64,000 nt of DNA from Emiliania huxleyi CCMP1516 (lineage: Eukaryota > Haptophyta > Isochrysidales > Noelaerhabdaceae), in contig NW_005196021.1 in the NCBI RefSeq assembly GCF_000372725.1, forward strand, positions 278,351-342,350. Direction: 5' to 3'. The translations under genes and the position numbers were made by a program. Below are positions 29,215 to 41,125 of the stretch, piece after piece (positions within the stretch are counted from its first letter, which is position 1; each line of letters begins with the position of its first letter). The notes beneath the pieces were generated by a model. It saw only the letters and a program-made list of their open reading frames with translations. It made no database searches and was not told the DNA's origin.

Positions 29215-31671
29215 ATGCTCTCATTGCTCTCCCTCTACCCCCTTTCGCTCGCGCTGGCCACGAGCCGGCCTCCCGTGGGCGCCGCGCTCGAGGCCGCCGT
29301 CACTCCGAGCGACATCTTTGCCGCGGCCGAGCGGATCGACCCACCTTACCCGCCCTACGAGTTTTCGCACCGCCACATGGAGCAGGACGTGCACCAGCGC
29401 AAGAGGCAGTCGCTCGCCTCGAATGCGCTCGGCCGCCTGTCACGGCTCCTCGTGGGAGGCGGATGTGATGCCGCGCGGTCGGCGGCGCTGCGAGACGCGC
29501 GGCTCCCGCGGCTGCTGCTGTGTGCCGCCGTGCCGAGCGCGAGCGTTGCCGACGGCGCGTGCGCCTCGCTCGACACCGTGGTGGCGCGGCACGTCGCCAC
29601 CAGCCTCGCTGCGCTCGCTGCCCTCTGCGCCGCCGACGCGGCCAGCAGCAGCAGCGTGCATGGCGGAGCCGCCTCCGAGGAGCTGCGCCCGCTGTGCGGC
29701 GGCGCCCGGCTGCTAGCGGACCGGGCCGACGCCCTCGCCGAGCGCATGAGCCTCGCCAGCGCCGTCTCCTCGCGGTGGGCTCCTTGCTCCCCTCATTCTC
29801 TTTCTTCGCTCTGCTTCCCGCCTCATTCTTCCGGTCTCTGCCGCACTCTCCCTCACAATTCGCCTCTTCCTCTCCTGCTCCCCTGCAGGTGGGCGGCACG
29901 CCGCCTCTTCGGGACCGACGCGGCGGTGCCTCGGCTCGACGCGCGGGCCGCCCACCTGCAGGGGAGGAAGTGTCTAGGAAGTGTCTAGGAAGTGTCTAGG
30001 TGCCTCGGCTCGACGCGCGGGCCGCCGAGCTGCCGTACGACGTGCTGCCCGGGCTGGTGGCGCTGCCGGCGGCGGAGGAGGGGGCACCCGCTCCGCGGGC
30101 GTGGCTGCCGTCCGTGGCGCGCCTCGCAGGCAGACTGACGGCAGAGTTAGGGTCAGGGGAAGGGTTAGGCATAGGGTCAGCCGTCCGTGGCGCGCCTCGC
30201 AGGCAGACTGACGTAACCCTGCACCCTAACCCCAACCCTAACCCTAACCCTGTCCCTCCGCTTAACCCAGCCCTAACCCTAAACCCTACCCCTCGCAGGC
30301 AGGCTGACGGCGGAGGGTTTCGCTTCGGTGATCCCGTTCGAGCAGCAGGCGAGAGGTTGCTGCCTCCTCCCCTCCTCCGCCCCGCCCCTGCCCTCGCCCT
30401 CCCACGCCCTCCCCTCGCCCCCCCCCCCCCCCCCTCCACCCGCCCCCCTCCGCCGCAGGAGCTGCTCACGGCCGCAGGCCAGCGCGTGCGCGAGCGGCGC
30501 TCCACCTGCTGGCTCGCCGAGTGAGTGGAGGAGTCTCGAGTCATGCGCACCACCCTTCCTTCCACCTAGGCGCTCCACTTGCTGGCTCGCCGAGGCCGGG
30601 ATCGGCGCGTCGCAAAGCCCTGCAAAGCTGTCGCCTCTCGCGGACGCTTCCCCGAACCTTCTCGGAGCCTTCCTGGTGGCAGGCGCACTCGCCTACTCAG
30701 GCAAGCTGATGCCCCCCTCGCCGCTCGAGGCGTGCCCCCTGGTCAAGGAGGCGAGGCACGCCCACGGCACGTCCACGACACGTCCACGACACGCCCACGA
30801 CACGCCCACGACACGTCCACGACACGCCCACGACACGCCCACGACACGTCCATGACCCACGACACGCCCACGACACGTCCATGACACGTCCATGACACGT
30901 CCACGACACGTCCCTCTGGCCGAGCAGGTGCGAGACGCGCTGCACGACGACCTCGGCCTCCGCTTCGACTGCGCGCGCCACCCGCCCCGCCGCCCCGCCG
31001 CCCGCCCCGCCGATCCCCTCTCTCGGCCGATCCCCTCTCTCTGCCCCTCCCCTCTCTCTGCCCTTCCCCTCTCTCTGCCCCTCCCCTCTCTCTGCCCATC
31101 CTTCTCTCGGCCGCAGGCGCACTCACCAACCTCTACGCGGCCGGCGGTACCGCGGCGTGTGCGTGGCACGCCCACACCACGCAGCACGGCGACACGTCGA
31201 CAGGCACACCATGTGCGTGACACGTCCACGACACGTGTCCCTCAGGCACCGAGACCCGGAGCACGGCGATGCTGCCGACGGCGCCAAGTGGAGCCGCCGC
31301 ACGTACGTCCTCTCCGTCGGAGAGACGCGCCGCTTCGCCTTCCGGCCGCGGCGGGAGGGCGCGCGGGCGGGCCGAGGGGGGGGAGGGGAGGGGGGAGGGG
31401 AGGGGGGAGGGGAGGGGGGAGGGGAGGACGAGGGGCGGCATGTGCTCCCGCTCTTCTCGGGCGACGTGGTGACGATGGAGAGGCACTGCAACGACGCGTA
31501 CGAGCACTCGGCACCCCTGCGGAAGGGGCGCCCCCCTTGGCTGCCTCGCCGCCCCCCCCCGGCACTGCGGCTCGGCTTTGCCTCGCATAGGTTCTCGCGG
31601 CGCAGGGGGGCGCCAACGCGGGGGCGCGCGTGTCGGTCGTCTTCAAGCAGGCGGCGGGCCGTAGCAATTAA
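29215..31671 (+). CDS. AlkB-like 2-oxoglutarate/Fe(II) dioxygenase
   Basis: About ten introns. Exons include 29215-29774, 29889-29925, 30000-30129, 30299-30348, 30459-30496, 30570-30604, 30683-30750, 30927-30970, 31117-31165, 31246-31510 and 31591-31671. The N-terminus MLSLLSLYPLSLALATSRPP is signal-like. The spliced C-terminal half gives a double-stranded beta-helix core: TNLYAAGGTAACAWHRDPEH with the HxD iron ligands (WHRD), then RRTYVLSVGETRRFAFRPR, HVLPLFSGDVVTMERHCNDA, YEHS (distal His) and GARVSVVFK (the 2-oxoglutarate-binding Arg). This is the AlkB pattern, used for oxidative demethylation of nucleic acids or proteins. A Gly/Glu-rich insertion encoded by 31375-31430 lies in the fold. 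The N-terminal 300 residues are unassigned. Its TAA overlaps the ATG proposed for the next gene. Confidence 0.75.
29926..29999 (+). mobile_element. introner, family 2 in reverse orientation
   Basis: 74 nt, GT-AG. A perfect 27-nt duplication starting GTGCCTCGGCTCGACGCG is followed by filler GGAAGTGTCTAGGAAGTGTC repeated, ending CTAG. This filler is the reverse complement of family 2 at 5536-5606. The exact duplication suggests a young insertion. Confidence 0.88.
30130..30298 (+). other. intron carrying telomere-like repeats
   Basis: GC-AG intron of 169 nt. CTCGCAGGCAG-CTGACGG occurs three times (30121, 30192 and 30291). The first spacer is TTAGGG-like and the second is CCCTAACCCTAACCC-like, giving telomere-type repeats facing in opposite directions. 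Confidence 0.7.
30605..30682 (+). mobile_element. probable introner, family 1 (degenerate)
   Basis: 78 nt with GC-AG ends and a degenerate family-1 3' half (CCGAACCTTCTCGGAGCCTT then GGCAG). In frame if retained. Confidence 0.5.
30751..30926 (+). mobile_element. expanded introner, family 3
   Basis: A 176-nt GC-AG intron made largely of about a dozen CACGTCCACGA / CACGCCCACGA units, an array that appears to have grown in place. Splicing yields CPLVKEVRDALHDDLGLRFD. Confidence 0.75.
31166..31245 (+). mobile_element. introner, family 3
   Basis: 80 nt, GC-AG, ending CACGTGTCCCTCAG. The flanking copies are diverged (GCACGCCCACACC versus GCACCGAGACCC). Excision builds the WHRDPEHGD iron-binding motif, which strongly supports the junction. 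Confidence 0.75.
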
Positions 31672-33160
31672 TGCGCACTCCTTGCTCTCAGCACCGAATC
31701 GTGTCGCTCAGCCGCTTTCTCTCGGCTGGTGCTTGTGGCGGTCAGTCGCCCCGTCTGGAGCAGGCGCTCACGGGGCGCGACGGGAGGCGAGGCCACAGCG
31801 TGGAGGGGGAGGGCAGGCGCGCGCGGAGGAGGCAGCGGCGGGAGGGGGAGGGGGGCACGGAAGCCGCGACGAGCGGAGGCGGCCACCGCGGGCGAGGTTA
31901 GTCTCGCCCGAGACTGCCCGATGGACCGAGATGGACCGAGATGGACCGAGATTGGCCGAGATTGACCGAGGTCGACCGTTGCGGTCGAGGCTCGTGACAC
32001 GTCCACGACGCGTCCGCGGCACGCGGCCCACAGGCGCCGCGCGCGGCCGGCGCGGCGGCGGCCGCGGCGGCCGCGGCAGTCAGCCGTCGCGCAGGCGCCA
32101 CCTGCGCAGCACGCTTGTTGCGCTGCTCCCCGCGCTCGCCACGCCGCCGCCAGCCTACGGTCTCGAGGTTGCGCGTCGGTCGGACGTCGCGTTCGAGCAG
32201 CAGCAGCTCTATAACCCGCCTCCGCCCGTCACCTCATATCAGCAGCAAGTGTCGGACGCGATCACTATCCAGACAATGAAAGGGGCGTGGCGGCTTGAGG
32301 AGAGCTTCAGCGGCAGCGGCGCGTGCGCTGCGCCTCTCCGCTCCTCAAGCCGCGGCCCCGCGTCCCCTCACACCTCTGGTTGTGCGTAGGGCGGAGGACG
32401 AGCGGCAGCCTCCTCCTCGCGCGGCGCGGAGAGAGCGCGGCGCCTTCCCGGACCTTTCTCGGAACCTTCCTGCAGGCACGCTCCTCTTCCGCGGCGCGGA
32501 GAGCGCGGAGCGCGGCGCGGTGGCGTACTCGGGCGAGGCGGGAAGCGGGCGGGGGCCGTGGATCATCAAGGCACTTAGACACTTCCTAGACACTTCCTAG
32601 ACACTTCCTAGGGCCGTGGATCATCAAGGCGACCTTGTGCACTTGCAAACGCCTGGGCTCTCTTGCGTTGGCTGCAGGACGGGGAGGCGAGGGGATAAGT
32701 CGGCCCCTTGCCTTCCCCCCCCCGCCCCCCCCCCCCGGGGACCCGCCTCGACTGGCTTGTGGAGAGGTGGTGACCTGCCGGACCCTGACCTCAGGCGGAC
32801 GGGTTTGGCCGCAGCCCGGCCGGCCGCGTCGGCGGGGCGATCGAGCGCAAGGGCCTCTGGAAGCTGCGCCGCGGTGCGGCAGGCACTTTCACCTACGCTG
32901 GCCGCATCGTCGTGACGAGCTATGCTGCCGACGGATTGCCGGTTGCGTCTATCGAGGGCGAGATCATCGAGCTTGTCAACGGGGGCAAGCCGAAGGGAGG
33001 CTCCGAGAGGAGGGTGGGGACGTTTTTCGCGAAGCTCGAGCGGAGACTGACCGCCGCAGAGGAGGCAGCGGCGTCAGCAGACTCGGCGGCATCGGGGGGA
33101 GCGCCCGAGGCGTTGCAGGTGACGCCGGTCATGGATGGGCGCTTAGTGTACAAACAATGA
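31671..33160 (+). CDS. probable thylakoid-lumen protein with twin-arginine leader
   Basis: The first exon is uncertain; an ATG at 31671 overlaps the previous stop. After an intron ending near 32031 the sequence is Arg/Gly-rich, then SRRRHLRSTLVALLPALATP followed by PAYG and the mature start LEVARRSDVAFEQQQLYNPP. RR plus a hydrophobic stretch and an A-x-G/A cleavage site fit a Tat lumen signal. Introns 32319-32389 and 32405-32475 are GC-AG. Exons then read TLLFRGAESAERGAVAYSGE, GPWIIKA, and, after further intron(s), GAIERKGLWKLRRGAAGTFT, YAGRIVVTSYAADGLPVASI and EGEIIELVNGGKPKGG, ending LVYKQ at 33158. The beta-rich, Gly-turn character suggests a lipocalin-like or beta-barrel fold, but no family is assigned. 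The 32554-32825 segment is not fully resolved. Confidence 0.6.
32319..32389 (+). other. 71-nt GC-AG intron
   Basis: Joins SFSGSG to the GRRTSG exon. It starts GCGTGCGCTG and ends TGTGCGTAG, with no recognised filler. Confidence 0.6.
32405..32475 (+). mobile_element. introner, family 1
   Basis: 71 nt, GC-AG. An imperfect copy of about 35 nt (CTCCTCCTCGCGCGGCGCGG versus CTCCTCTTCCGCGGCGCGG) is followed by GGACCTTTCTCGGAACCTTC-CTGCAG. Confidence 0.78.
32554..32611 (+). mobile_element. introner, family 2 with non-canonical 5' end
   Basis: GGCCGTGGATCATCAAGGC is duplicated exactly around three TAGACACTTCC units ending CTAG. Frame-preserving excision needs an intron starting GG rather than GT or GC. 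Confidence 0.6.
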
Positions 33161-34664
33161 GATTTCCTTACGTTATTTTGCATACTGAGGAGAAGCATAC
33201 ATGTAGAGAGACTCCCAGTAAGGGCCCGGGGGCGTGCGCGGTGGCGGCCGGGTGCTGTGGGGGCGGGGTGCGGCGTGCGGGGTGCCCCGTGTGTGCAGCG
33301 GGGCCGGGTGCGGGGGTGGCGCGGGTCGACGGTCGTGCGAGGTCCGAGGACCGAGGTATTTTTTGATAATTTGGTTATATTTATGTATGTAAAAGAGGAA
33401 TGCAGTCGAGAGGACAGGGGAGGGACGCGGCCAGAAAGAGAGAGGGCGGCGCGGGGCGCGCTCAGACCTCAGTGATGCCTCTCAACGCACGAAGATGGGG
33501 GGGTCGCCCCCCCAGACGTGGGGACGTCAACGCGAGGCGGCTGGGGGTTTCTCCTTTCTGTTTTCTTATTCGTTTTCAAAAGGCAACTTTACCAGCCTGG
33601 GCTATCCCCTTTTTGGTAGCTTAACCACCTGCGACTTCATGAGTCATTTACATTGCATGCAGTGTCGCAAGTCCAAGTCAGTATCGCCCCCGGGGCGCGC
33701 CTTGTGCCGAGGAGCCCTGTCCCCTGAGAGGAGCCCCACCGCCAATCGTCGGCCTCTATCTAGTTGCTCTGGTAGTAGGCGGCATCGCCAAACCCCAGAA
33801 GTCACACGTCATTTGAGGTGTGCCCCGATCCGCTGTTGCCACCCCGAGGCGCCCGCGGCGCGCGCCCGCCCGGCTGCCAGTAGGAGGCGGCGCAATATGG
33901 CCATAGTACAGCCCTTGAGGAGGAGGAAGAGGCTGGCTGGCAGTGCTGTATGCCGCCGAGGGGGCAGTTTTGGGGTGCTGTCACGGGCCCAGGGGGCTGC
34001 AGAAGGCGTCCGCAACCGGGACAACCCGCCCCCCCAGCCGAGGCCGGTCGAAGCCCACTTGGAAGCAGCCATGAGGAGTCCTCTTGGTGCTCCTGGCGGT
34101 CGTTCAAAGGTCGGGCGCGCGCCGATGGGGGGTGGGGGGGGGTCTTGCTTGCTCCACACCGAGCGCCATCGGTCCGGACCGGCGTGACCAATATGAGGGT
34201 AGGCCTGCACAAGGTCTGAGCCGCGGCCGCTCGGCGCCAAGTGCAGTGTCACGCTCGCGCACGAAGGGGGACACAATGGGAAATTCTCGTTTCCTATTCA
34301 CTCGGTCCCCCAACGGAAGAGGCCTCGCTCCTATTGGAACTCTCCAACATCAGATTTGCCTCGTGCGTCCCTTTTCGAGCCGGAAAGCTATTTTCTTTTG
34401 AGGGTCCTGTGGGGAGGCCGACTTGACGGGCGCATGGAGATGTGATGCCTCCATGCGCCCGTCAAGTAAAAATCGACAATGCAGCTCGATGGTTATTGGT
34501 TTGCCCGAAAAGGTAAGACACATCACACATGGCGGCGTTTGTATCTAGAGAGAGCGCCAGCGAGGCCCGCGCAGAGACGCACACCATAGAGCTATGCCCC
34601 ACACGACGTGAGCCCCAAAACTCGCCATCAGATAGAGTCGCAAGAAGGTATCTCAGCAGATAGC
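33161..34664. other. intergenic with perfect hairpin
   Basis: No supported gene; competing frames on both strands look like shadows. It contains the 19-bp-arm hairpin at 34421-34467. Confidence 0.5.
34421..34467. repeat. perfect inverted repeat / hairpin
   Basis: Arms ACTTGACGGGCGCATGGAG (34421-34439) and its exact complement (34449-34467) around a 9-nt loop ATGTGATGC. It lies about 200 nt beyond the 3' end of the minus-strand plastid-membrane gene. It could be a structured RNA element or a tiny foldback insertion. Confidence 0.9.
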
Positions 34665-36479
34665 TCACCCGAGGTGGCCAAAGCCAAACAGGGCCCAGTA
34701 CTCTGGCGGGCTGATCGTGACTGCCGATCCGTACGTGAGCCCGTCGAGCAGCACCGACACCATCGGGAAGGTGAAGCCGACGATGAGGACGAGCAAGTCC
34801 TGCTCGAGCGTGACGAGCTTGCGGTCGCGCAGCGTCTCTGAAAACATCGAGAGCGCGTACCCCATCGCCGAGGCGATGCCGTAGTGGTACATGGGCGTGC
34901 TCTGCATCGGCCACTGTGCCGTGCACTGCTGCAGCCAGGCGGCGCCTAGACAAAAAGAAACACACGTCGGGGGGAAAGAAACGCACGCAGCACAGGGCCC
35001 TGCCCCAGCGAGGCGGCGCCCCCGAACGGGATCGAGTACATGAAGGAGAGCTGCCTAGGCGACACGTGTGTTGGAGGGAGTCAGGCGGGACTGCGCCGCC
35101 AGCCAGGCCGCGGCGAGGGGGGGGGAGGAGGGCGCGTCAGGTTCGGCCACGAGGCGAGCCGGTAGAGGATGGCCTTTTGGCGCATCTCCTTCTCGGGGAC
35201 CTTGACCCTCCTCCGCTCGTTAGCCTGGAAGTTCTGCTGCAGCATCACCTGCAGGGGCAGGGCGGCAGGGGGCGGGGGCGGGGTCAGGGCGGCTGCGAAT
35301 TGTGAGGGTGAGGGTGAGGGTGAGGGGGTGGGGGCGAGGGGCGACCTCCCAGTTTGCCGTCGTGCCCGCGCACACGAGGGCCCAGAACCTGTTCACAGCT
35401 AGAGGTGTGAAGAGACGCTCTTCACAGCCCGCACACACGGCGGCCCAGCCCCTGGGAGAGGAGGAGAGCGGGGTGGGACCGGAGGACCGTGCGAGTGCAG
35501 GGGCGGCCGGGCGCGGCGGCTAGAGCCGCGGGCGGTGCAACGGAGTGCAGAAACGGCGCTGCGGATTCGGTCGGGGGGGGGGGGGGGTTCTGTCCGCATC
35601 TGTCGGCGGGCGCAGGAAGATAGGAATATCGAAGGGGCGCAGGAAGTCGGGGTAGTCGCCGCTGAACCACCAGGCGATGTAGAGGCACATGGTGGTCAGG
35701 CCGGTCCCGCCGAACGTGAACCCGTTCGCCTTTAGGTCGCGCATGTCGAGCATCTTGTTCGAGTTGAACTTTGACATAGGCACCGCAGACAGCGCATTCA
35801 CCAGGCCGGCCACGAGGAGAGAGGTGAGGAAGGGGCCCGAGGTGGCCATCGGGACGGAGGTGTCGAGCGCGTTGGTCACGTGCGAGTAGACCAGCCACGG
35901 GATCCCGAGGAACAGAAAGTACGCCCCGCTCACCGCGTGGATGTGCATGAAGTCGGCGCGCGTCCACAGCCGCCGCCGCACGGTCCCGGTCGGGTCGAGG
36001 AAGACGAGGAAGGAGCCGAGCAGGGCCGCCAGGCCGCCGTCGTCGTCCTCCTGCCCCTTGAGCCGCTCCATCACAACCTTGGAGTTGGCGTCGCCGATGA
36101 CCGCCGCGTCCATCTCAGCCTTGACTCTCGCTCTCCGCTCGTCCTCCGTCTCGTCGAGCACGACCACGCTCGCCTCCTCGAAGCCGGCCTCCTCCTCGTC
36201 GTCGTCGCCCTCCTCAATCACCGCCGGCCCCACCGCCGCCGCCGCCGCCGCCGCCTCCGGCTCATGCTCCACGAGCGTCGCCGGCGCCATCGGCGGCCGC
36301 AGCGGCAGGTCCGCGACGTTGACCTCGCGGAGCAGCGGCGCGGCGGCACGGCGCGCGCGGCGGCTCAGCCGCGGCGGCTGCAGCGACGCCAGACCGCAGG
36401 CGCGCTCAGCGAGCGCGCAGCACAGCAAAGCCAAGCCGAGCCGCATGCGCACCGACGCCGCACCTCTCGGATCGTTCAT
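34665..36479 (-). CDS. probable plastid-targeted multi-pass membrane protein
   Basis: The 5' exon starts at MNDPRG (36479) or, better for targeting, MRLGLALLCCALAERACGLA (36446), a signal peptide followed by an Arg/Ala-rich transit-like stretch. An acidic linker leads to a membrane domain: FMHIHAVSGAYFLFLGIPWL, SGPFLTSLLVAGLVNALSAV, TGLTTMCLYIAWWFSGDYPD. Later exons carry NRFWALVCAGTTANW, a soluble VMLQQNFQANERRRVKVPEK segment, QLSFMYSIPFGGAASLGQG, and a final exon (34665-34935) with MYHYGIASAMGYALSMFSET, DLLVLIVGFTFPMVSVLLDG and YWALFGFGHLG. Several small introns between 34930 and 35590 are only approximately placed. The function is unknown. Its start is 61 bp from a divergent gene. Confidence 0.6.
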
Positions 36480-36540
36480 TACGAAAGAAAAAATTAGCGG
36501 GAAGAGCCGCTAGAAAATTTCTTTCCTTCTGCGGCCCCCA

Positions 36541-38379
<1,839 letters not shown>

Positions 38380-38544
38380 CCCTGATAGGAGATTCTAGCG
38401 GAGTGAGAGCGGCGAGAGGAGTGAGAGGGAGGAGAGCGGAGGGCAGCTGGCAGAGTCTAGAGCTCCTAGGCCAGGGCGGTGGCGGGGGGGGGGCGGCGGG
38501 GGCCGTCGCCATACGGCTTTATCCTTTTATAGCGCGTGTACATC

Positions 38545-39240
38545 TCACCTGGTATTTACAAACGCGTTCGCAGAGTACATCTTCTTCGTGGTGTAATGCT
38601 GCAGCATCCTCTGCACGCCGATCGGCAATTCGGCAAAGGCGGCGTAGGATAGCACTGCCACCGTCGCCCGTTCGGACACCACCCGTGCTCGCACGGGTGG
38701 CACTTGGAAGGCACCGAAGAAATGGGAGCAGCTGTCGAGTGGGCCCGCACAAGCTACATCCGTGGAATGCTCCACCTCGGCAATCTGCAGGACCTCCGAG
38801 CCTGGCTGGTTTAGCTGCCTTTGACCTGCGCCAGCAACCTCGGGAACGTGCTGGCTCATGTTCCTGCGCCAGCTGTTGGCGCTCGAGATCAAGTCGACAC
38901 GCCCCGCCAGCACCCAGACCAGGGGCGCCCGCGACACCAAGTCGGCGTTGATGAGAGGGCGATTGGGTGCGGTTGTGACGAACACGTCGTCGCCGCGCCT
39001 CAGCTGTTGGCACTCTAGCGCCTGCATCAGCCGTGGCAGCACCTGTTCCGCGTCGTACTCACCCGTGTAATTGTGCAACCAGCTGTGCACGTCGTCCGCG
39101 ACGGGAGCGAAGCATGAGTCACCAACCACGCGCCGGACCAGTGCCCTCAGGCTCGTGAGATCGCGATTCCGTGCCGTGCCCTGCAGATGCGCGCAATCGC
39201 CGCCATGCGCGGCGAGGAACTGCACAAACAAGTGCTTCTA
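38545..39240 (-). CDS. possible cyclic-nucleotide-binding-like protein, 5' exon missing
   Basis: An exon begins after CTGCTAG near 39240 (KHLFVQFLAAHGGDCAHLQG) and stays open to 38545, about 230 residues. The middle and end (GDDVFVTTAP, LVWVLAGRVDLISS, HFFGAFQVPPVRARVVSERA, TVAVLSYAAFAELPIGVQRM) have the spacing of a cNMP-binding beta-roll (V-xx-G-x-V-x-L, FGE-like, R-A-x-V), but the phosphate-binding cassette is not clear. It could be a degenerate member. The upstream exon was not found; the next upstream gene encodes a membrane protein and might be part of the same transcript. Confidence 0.45.
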
Positions 39241-39375
39241 GCAGGAGAGGTGTGAGGAAGAGATGGTAAGGTAACGTAAGTTTCCCCAACCTCAGGAAGA
39301 GAGCCCGCGGCGGGCGTTACGCGTCGAGCGAGAGGCAGCGGGCTGCTCAGCCGACAGCATCGAGGCGGCCACAAC

Positions 39376-39837
39376 TCAGCAAGCGATCGCGCCAACTCTG
39401 ACCCCACTGGTGTCCAGGTAACCTTTTGATGGGCAGCAAGTGTGGTCGCCGCAGTTGCTCCAGTTCGCGCAGCCAGAGCTCACGGGGCGGATGTTGAGGC
39501 CACCCAACCCCTCGCTGTGCATCACGAAGCAGGAGGCACCCCACCACAAGTCGTAAATGCCGAAAAAATAGAGTAAGGCGACGACGAACGCGCCGATGAA
39601 CACAAACGCGAGGGCAGTTGCAGCCTTGGAGAGGGGCGTCGGGCTTCTCCTGTTGCAGAAGACGACCAGTGCGAGCACCGGAGAGAGAAGGCAGAGCACG
39701 AGGAACCCCTTCGACAACATTCCGTGTAATTGTCTGTTCGGGTCCGAGATGTACGAGTAAGGCACGACATCCACCATCAGAAAAAAGAAGATGACCATGT
39801 TCGCGAGGTGGCAGAAAAAGGCTGCGGACGAAAGCAT
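39376..39837 (-). CDS. four-helix membrane protein with Cys-rich tail
   Basis: A 153-residue open frame. Hydrophobic segments are FFCHLANMVIFFFLMVDVVP, FLVLCLLSPVLALVVFC and ALAFVFIGAFVVALLYFFGI, then a tail with paired cysteines (SSGCANWSNCGDHTCCPSKG). A Met directly precedes the first helix. No family is recognised. It lies 135 bp upstream of the possible cNMP-binding gene on the same strand. Confidence 0.5.
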   Translation of the reverse strand: MLSSAAFFCHLANMVIFFFLMVDVVPYSYISDPNRQLHGMLSKGFLVLCLLSPVLALVVFCNRRSPTPLSKAATALAFVFIGAFVVALLYFFGIYDLWWGASCFVMHSEGLGGLNIRPVSSGCANWSNCGDHTCCPSKGYLDTSGVRVGAIAC

Positions 39838-41125
39838 GGCGGGGGTTGCTGATGGCTGGAGGCCGCAGGGCTCTCATGGGGCCGGCCACCTATGTCGTGG
39901 GCACATCGAACTCGCCGCACACAGGATTCCTGCGGTTCGAAGGGATCACGAGCGCGTCTTGGCAGGGCCAACAGGCTCGAGGGCGGAGGAGGGCGAGAGC
40001 AGAACCTGCTTTTCGGTCTCCATCGTCGCGCGGAAGACGCGGCGCGTTGCGGAGTGCGAACGGAGCCGGACGTTCGCGGTCGGTTCATTGCGCAATATGC
40101 GGCAAAATGGTGGGAGGGTCTGTGTGCCCCGTCCACTTCCCTCCCTCTTGGCGTGTGATGATGAAGAGATGCCCCCAGGCCTCGACCCCAGGCCGGCCAG
40201 GCGGCCAGGGCAAGGGCGGAGGGCGAGGGCGGAGGGCGGAAGGGAAAGCGGCGGGAGGGAGCGGACGGACGGGTTGGAATGCACCGCTGCCCTCGTAGAT
40301 AGACATAGATAGAAAGCATGAACCATCGAAAGGGGTCTGATCTCCAAAAAGAGCTCTCGGCCTGCCGCGCGCGCCCGCGCCCCGCCCCTTTTGCGCAGCA
40401 ACACCTTAAACTTCATGGCCCTCCAAATTCGGGTCGGAGCGTAGCGGAGTGGGCCCGAGTTTGAAAAAGGCGACGGACGCTTGCGTCCTAGCCTCCAACA
40501 ACGCCTCCCCGGCGCAGAGGGGCCCCCGGAGGGATGCTCAACCGCCCCACGCCACGCCGCTTGCGGCGGTCCTTGCGGCGGTCCTATTGCTATTCCCTCA
40601 GCTCGCGCGGCCACTTCTTATTCGCCAGTCCGCGCCCTTGTCGTGCCAGTGTGCTGTGAGAGACGCTTGCACTTGGAGCACTTGGAGTGCAGTTATCAAC
40701 CTCACATCCAGGGCCGGGGAGCTCAGAAGCGCACCCAGCGGGCCGGATGATCGGGATCGGGTTACGGGCAGGAGAGCCCTAGCCCCGGGGGTGCGCGTTC
40801 GCAGGGAAAGGGCCTTAAAGTAAACACGGGTCTCCGAGGGTTGGTTCCGTGTACCGGGTTTCCCCTTAACTTCAGAACGCCCCCTCTACTCGGAGCTAGC
40901 AGACACGACACTGTACACCACGCACGTGCACAGGTCCTCACTCAGCATCCCGTCCCAGGGTTCCACCGCCCGCCTTCCCGCGGCTCCGGAAAGAATTCTC
41001 GGAAAGAATGCCTCGAAGAATTCTTATTCGCCGCAGTCGACGCGGCTCTGTCTCGTCTGTCGTCTCGTACGTGGGCGCCTCGCTGTGCTGGCGTTACGCC
41101 CGGATCAGCCTCGTAGCTACTCCCC
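39838..41125. other. intergenic; holds dispersed repeat copy 1
   Basis: No supported coding sequence. The main identifiable feature is the dispersed repeat at 40671-40915. Confidence 0.5.
40671..40915 (+). repeat. dispersed repeat, copy 1 (full length)
   Basis: About 245 bp starting ACTTGGAGCACTTGGAGTGC and ending near GCTAGCAGACACGACACT. It matches 47944-48173 over its length and 45358-45492 over its first half. It lies about 210 bp upstream of the RBM34-like start codon, in the same orientation. Confidence 0.9.

Noticed and set aside
30770-30920. CACGTCCACGA array considered as a CRISPR-like array
   Set aside because: Units are contiguous with no unique spacers, and the array is an expanded intron filler in a nuclear gene.
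40671-40915. Dispersed repeat considered as an rRNA or tRNA fragment
   Set aside because: No cloverleaf or recognisable rRNA core could be drawn from it; kept as an unclassified repeat.
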